From assembly GCA_005883865.1 (NCBI GenBank), contig VBAO01000476.1, forward strand, positions 1-5,757: DNA of 5,757 nucleotides, given 5' to 3'. The position numbers and the translations under genes were made by a program. Source of the DNA: Candidatus Segetimicrobium genomatis (GTDB taxonomy: Bacteria > Sysuimicrobiota > Sysuimicrobiia > Sysuimicrobiales > Segetimicrobiaceae). This document shows, piece by piece, positions 4,440-5,757 of the stretch. The notes beneath the pieces were generated by a model. That model was not told where the DNA came from. It did not search any database and saw nothing but the letters and a program-made list of their open reading frames with translations. Each line of letters begins with the position of its first letter. The stretch's first letter is position 1.

Positions 4440-5753
4440 GTGAAGATCCTCGTCACGGGCTCGCGCGGCCTGATCGGGTCGGCGCTGATTCCACAGTTGA
4501 CGTCCCGGGGCCACCGCGTCGTCCGGCTGGTGCGCGGCGACCCCGGTTCCACTCCCGACCAGATCCCGTGGGATCCCGAGGCCGGGAGGCTCGACGCCGC
4601 CCGGCTCGACGGCGCCGATGCCGTGATTCACCTCGCCGGAGAGAACATCGCGGCGGGCCGGTGGACGGCGGCGCGCAAGGCACGGATCCGCGGCAGCCGC
4701 GTCGACGGCACCCGGCTCCTCGCGGAGACCCTCGGTCGCCTTCACCGCAGGCCTGCGGTCTTGATCGCCGCCTCGGCCGTCGGCTACTACGGCGACCGGG
4801 GGGACGAGATCCTGGTCGAGGACAGCGCGCCCGGGAGGGGCTTTCTCGCCACCCTCTGCCGCGATTGGGAGGCGGCCGCCGATCCCGCCCGCGCGAGCGG
4901 CATCCGGGTGGTGCACCTCCGGACCGGGATGGTGCTGAGCCGGACCGGCGGAGCGCTCGCGCGATTGCTGCCGATCTTCCGCGCGGGGCTGGGAGGCCGG
5001 CTGGGGAACGGGCGGCAGTTCATGAGCTGGATCGGGCTCGATGATGAGGTCGAGGCGATCCATCACGCGCTGACCCACGACGCGGTCCAAGGACCGGTGA
5101 ATCTGGTGTCCCCCCATCCGGTGACGAACCGGGAATTCACGGCGACGCTGGGCCGGGTGCTCCGGCGTCCCACGCTGCTTGCGGTGCCGGCCGTTGTCCT
5201 CCGGGTGGGACTGGGCGAACTCGCGGGCGAGCTCCTCTCGAGCGTCCGGGCCTACCCCGCGAGGTTGCTCGCCACCGGGTACGCCATGCGCATCGCCATC
5301 GCCAGCGACCACGCGGGCTACCTGCTGAAGGAGGAGCTCAAGCGCCTCCTGCGAGACCTGCAGCATGAGGTGCGGGATTTCGGCACCCACTCGGCGGAGC
5401 AGGTGGACTATCCCGACTTCATCGTGCCGGCGGCCGAGGCCGTCGCCTCGGGGCAGTGCGACCGGGCCATCGTGGTGGGCGGGAGCGGCAACGGCGAAGC
5501 GATCGCGGCGAACAAGGTCCCCGGGATCCGCTGCGCGCTGTGCTGGGAGGGCTACACGGCGCGGCTCGCGCGGGAGCACAACGACGCCAACGCCCTCTCG
5601 CTGGGCGCGCGCGTGATCGGCCCCGACGTCGCCCGGGAGATCGTGCGCGTCTGGCTCGACACGGCCTTCGAGGGCGGACGCCACCAGGCGCGGCTCGACA
5701 AGATCCGGGCGGTGGAAGAGCGGTACGCCCGATCGCGCGCGCAGAAGGGGTGA
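4440..5753 (+). CDS. TIGR01777-type sugar epimerase-like protein joined in frame to ribose-5-phosphate isomerase B
   Basis: One 437-codon frame holds two proteins. Residues 1-282 are an NAD(P)-binding Rossmann protein of the TIGR01777 group (E. coli YfcH-like), an extended SDR relative of nucleotide-sugar epimerases whose substrate is unknown. Motifs are TGxxGxxG (6-13), HLAGENI.. RW (64-75), SAVGYYGD (112-119), RTGMVLS (161-167) and the GNGRQFMSWI block (189-198). Up to PARLLATGY (273-281) it matches YfcH without gaps. There YfcH has about 16 more residues and a stop; here the next residues are A and then the RpiB Met at 283. The fusion thus replaces the epimerase tail, its stop and any spacer, and is better explained by a deletion than by a designed two-domain enzyme. 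The GTG start at 4440 matches family N-termini (MKILVTG). GAGGT at 4422-4426 is 13 nt away, rather far. An ATG at 4430 is in a different frame and gives no family match. Confidence 0.88.
   Translation: MKILVTGSRGLIGSALIPQLTSRGHRVVRLVRGDPGSTPDQIPWDPEAGRLDAARLDGADAVIHLAGENIAAGRWTAARKARIRGSRVDGTRLLAETLGRLHRRPAVLIAASAVGYYGDRGDEILVEDSAPGRGFLATLCRDWEAAADPARASGIRVVHLRTGMVLSRTGGALARLLPIFRAGLGGRLGNGRQFMSWIGLDDEVEAIHHALTHDAVQGPVNLVSPHPVTNREFTATLGRVLRRPTLLAVPAVVLRVGLGELAGELLSSVRAYPARLLATGYAMRIAIASDHAGYLLKEELKRLLRDLQHEVRDFGTHSAEQVDYPDFIVPAAEAVASGQCDRAIVVGGSGNGEAIAANKVPGIRCALCWEGYTARLAREHNDANALSLGARVIGPDVAREIVRVWLDTAFEGGRHQARLDKIRAVEERYARSRAQKG
5286..5753 (+). CDS. rpiB: Ribose-5-phosphate isomerase B (RpiB/LacA/LacB family)
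   Basis: 155 residues from the internal ATG, a full-length RpiB. It interconverts ribose 5-phosphate and ribulose 5-phosphate in the non-oxidative pentose phosphate pathway, in the cytoplasm and usually as a dimer. SDHAG (7-11) and DYPDF (41-45) are conserved. The active-site loop is GGSGNGE (65-71) rather than the CGTGxG of the E. coli type. In the M. tuberculosis enzyme, which has the same loop, a Glu (Glu75) takes over as base, and E71 is the equivalent here. H98 (REHNDAN), R109, R132 and H133 (GRHQ) fit the substrate-binding and ring-opening residues. No Shine-Dalgarno precedes this ATG, so as the sequence stands RpiB would be made only as the C-terminal half of the fused frame. The stop TGA is at 5751-5753, 4 nt from the window end. 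Confidence 0.92.
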   Translation: MRIAIASDHAGYLLKEELKRLLRDLQHEVRDFGTHSAEQVDYPDFIVPAAEAVASGQCDRAIVVGGSGNGEAIAANKVPGIRCALCWEGYTARLAREHNDANALSLGARVIGPDVAREIVRVWLDTAFEGGRHQARLDKIRAVEERYARSRAQKG

Positions 5754-5757
5754 GCCG

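Noticed and set aside
4430..5044. Plus-strand frame from the ATG at 4430
   Set aside because: It is out of frame with the epimerase, which starts at GTG 4440 with the expected MKILVTG.
4221..5684. A 487-codon minus-strand frame opposite the epimerase and rpiB
   Set aside because: It mirrors two strongly conserved proteins on the plus strand, is rich in Arg, Pro, Gly and His, and shows no domain. It is a typical high-GC shadow frame.
1..5757. tRNA, rRNA, CRISPR, insertion sequence, integrase or toxin-antitoxin genes
   Set aside because: I looked for cloverleaf ends, spaced repeats and transposase or integrase motifs on both strands and saw none.

Overview
This window is about two thirds or more G+C by eye. 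It reads as a chromosomal stretch from a free-living, high-GC bacterium, plausibly an environmental or metagenome-assembled genome. Every function seen is ordinary housekeeping or stress defence. I see no RNA gene, CRISPR array, insertion sequence or phage gene. Near-perfect Shine-Dalgarno sequences (AAGGAGG) precede several genes, so start choice is conventional. I cannot assign a phylum from these genes.

Layout, left to right. (1) 1-520, minus: the N-terminal part of an M16 (pitrilysin-type) zinc peptidase with an intact HxxEH site, running off the left edge. (2) 684-1574, plus: a tandem winged-helix protein of the AlkZ-related type, divergent from the peptidase. (3) 1626-2044, minus: a BCP/AhpE-type peroxiredoxin gene, broken by an internal deletion plus frameshift. 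(4) 2171-2632, plus: an OsmC-type organic hydroperoxide reductase, divergent from the peroxiredoxin. (5) 3888 leftwards, minus: an M20 family metallopeptidase that converges on osmC and has lost its own stop codon. (6) 4001-4378, plus: a small predicted lipoprotein. (7) 4440-5753, plus: a TIGR01777-type sugar-epimerase-like protein joined in frame to ribose-5-phosphate isomerase B.

The divergent peroxiredoxin/osmC pair is a peroxide-defence locus with a shared 126-bp control region. The peptidases, the lipoprotein and the epimerase/RpiB pair have no obvious functional tie to it.

The main thing to look at is a repeated kind of lesion. At four places a segment of roughly 13-18 codons, or a gene end of that size with its stop, is missing compared with the protein families: inside the peroxiredoxin (about 1712), at the M20/osmC convergent ends (about 2595), inside M20 just after its catalytic glutamate (about 3427), and at the epimerase/RpiB boundary (about 5283). 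This is either a cluster of real small deletions or a systematic assembly error. The sequence alone cannot decide, and any gene fusion or pseudogene call here should be checked against raw reads.
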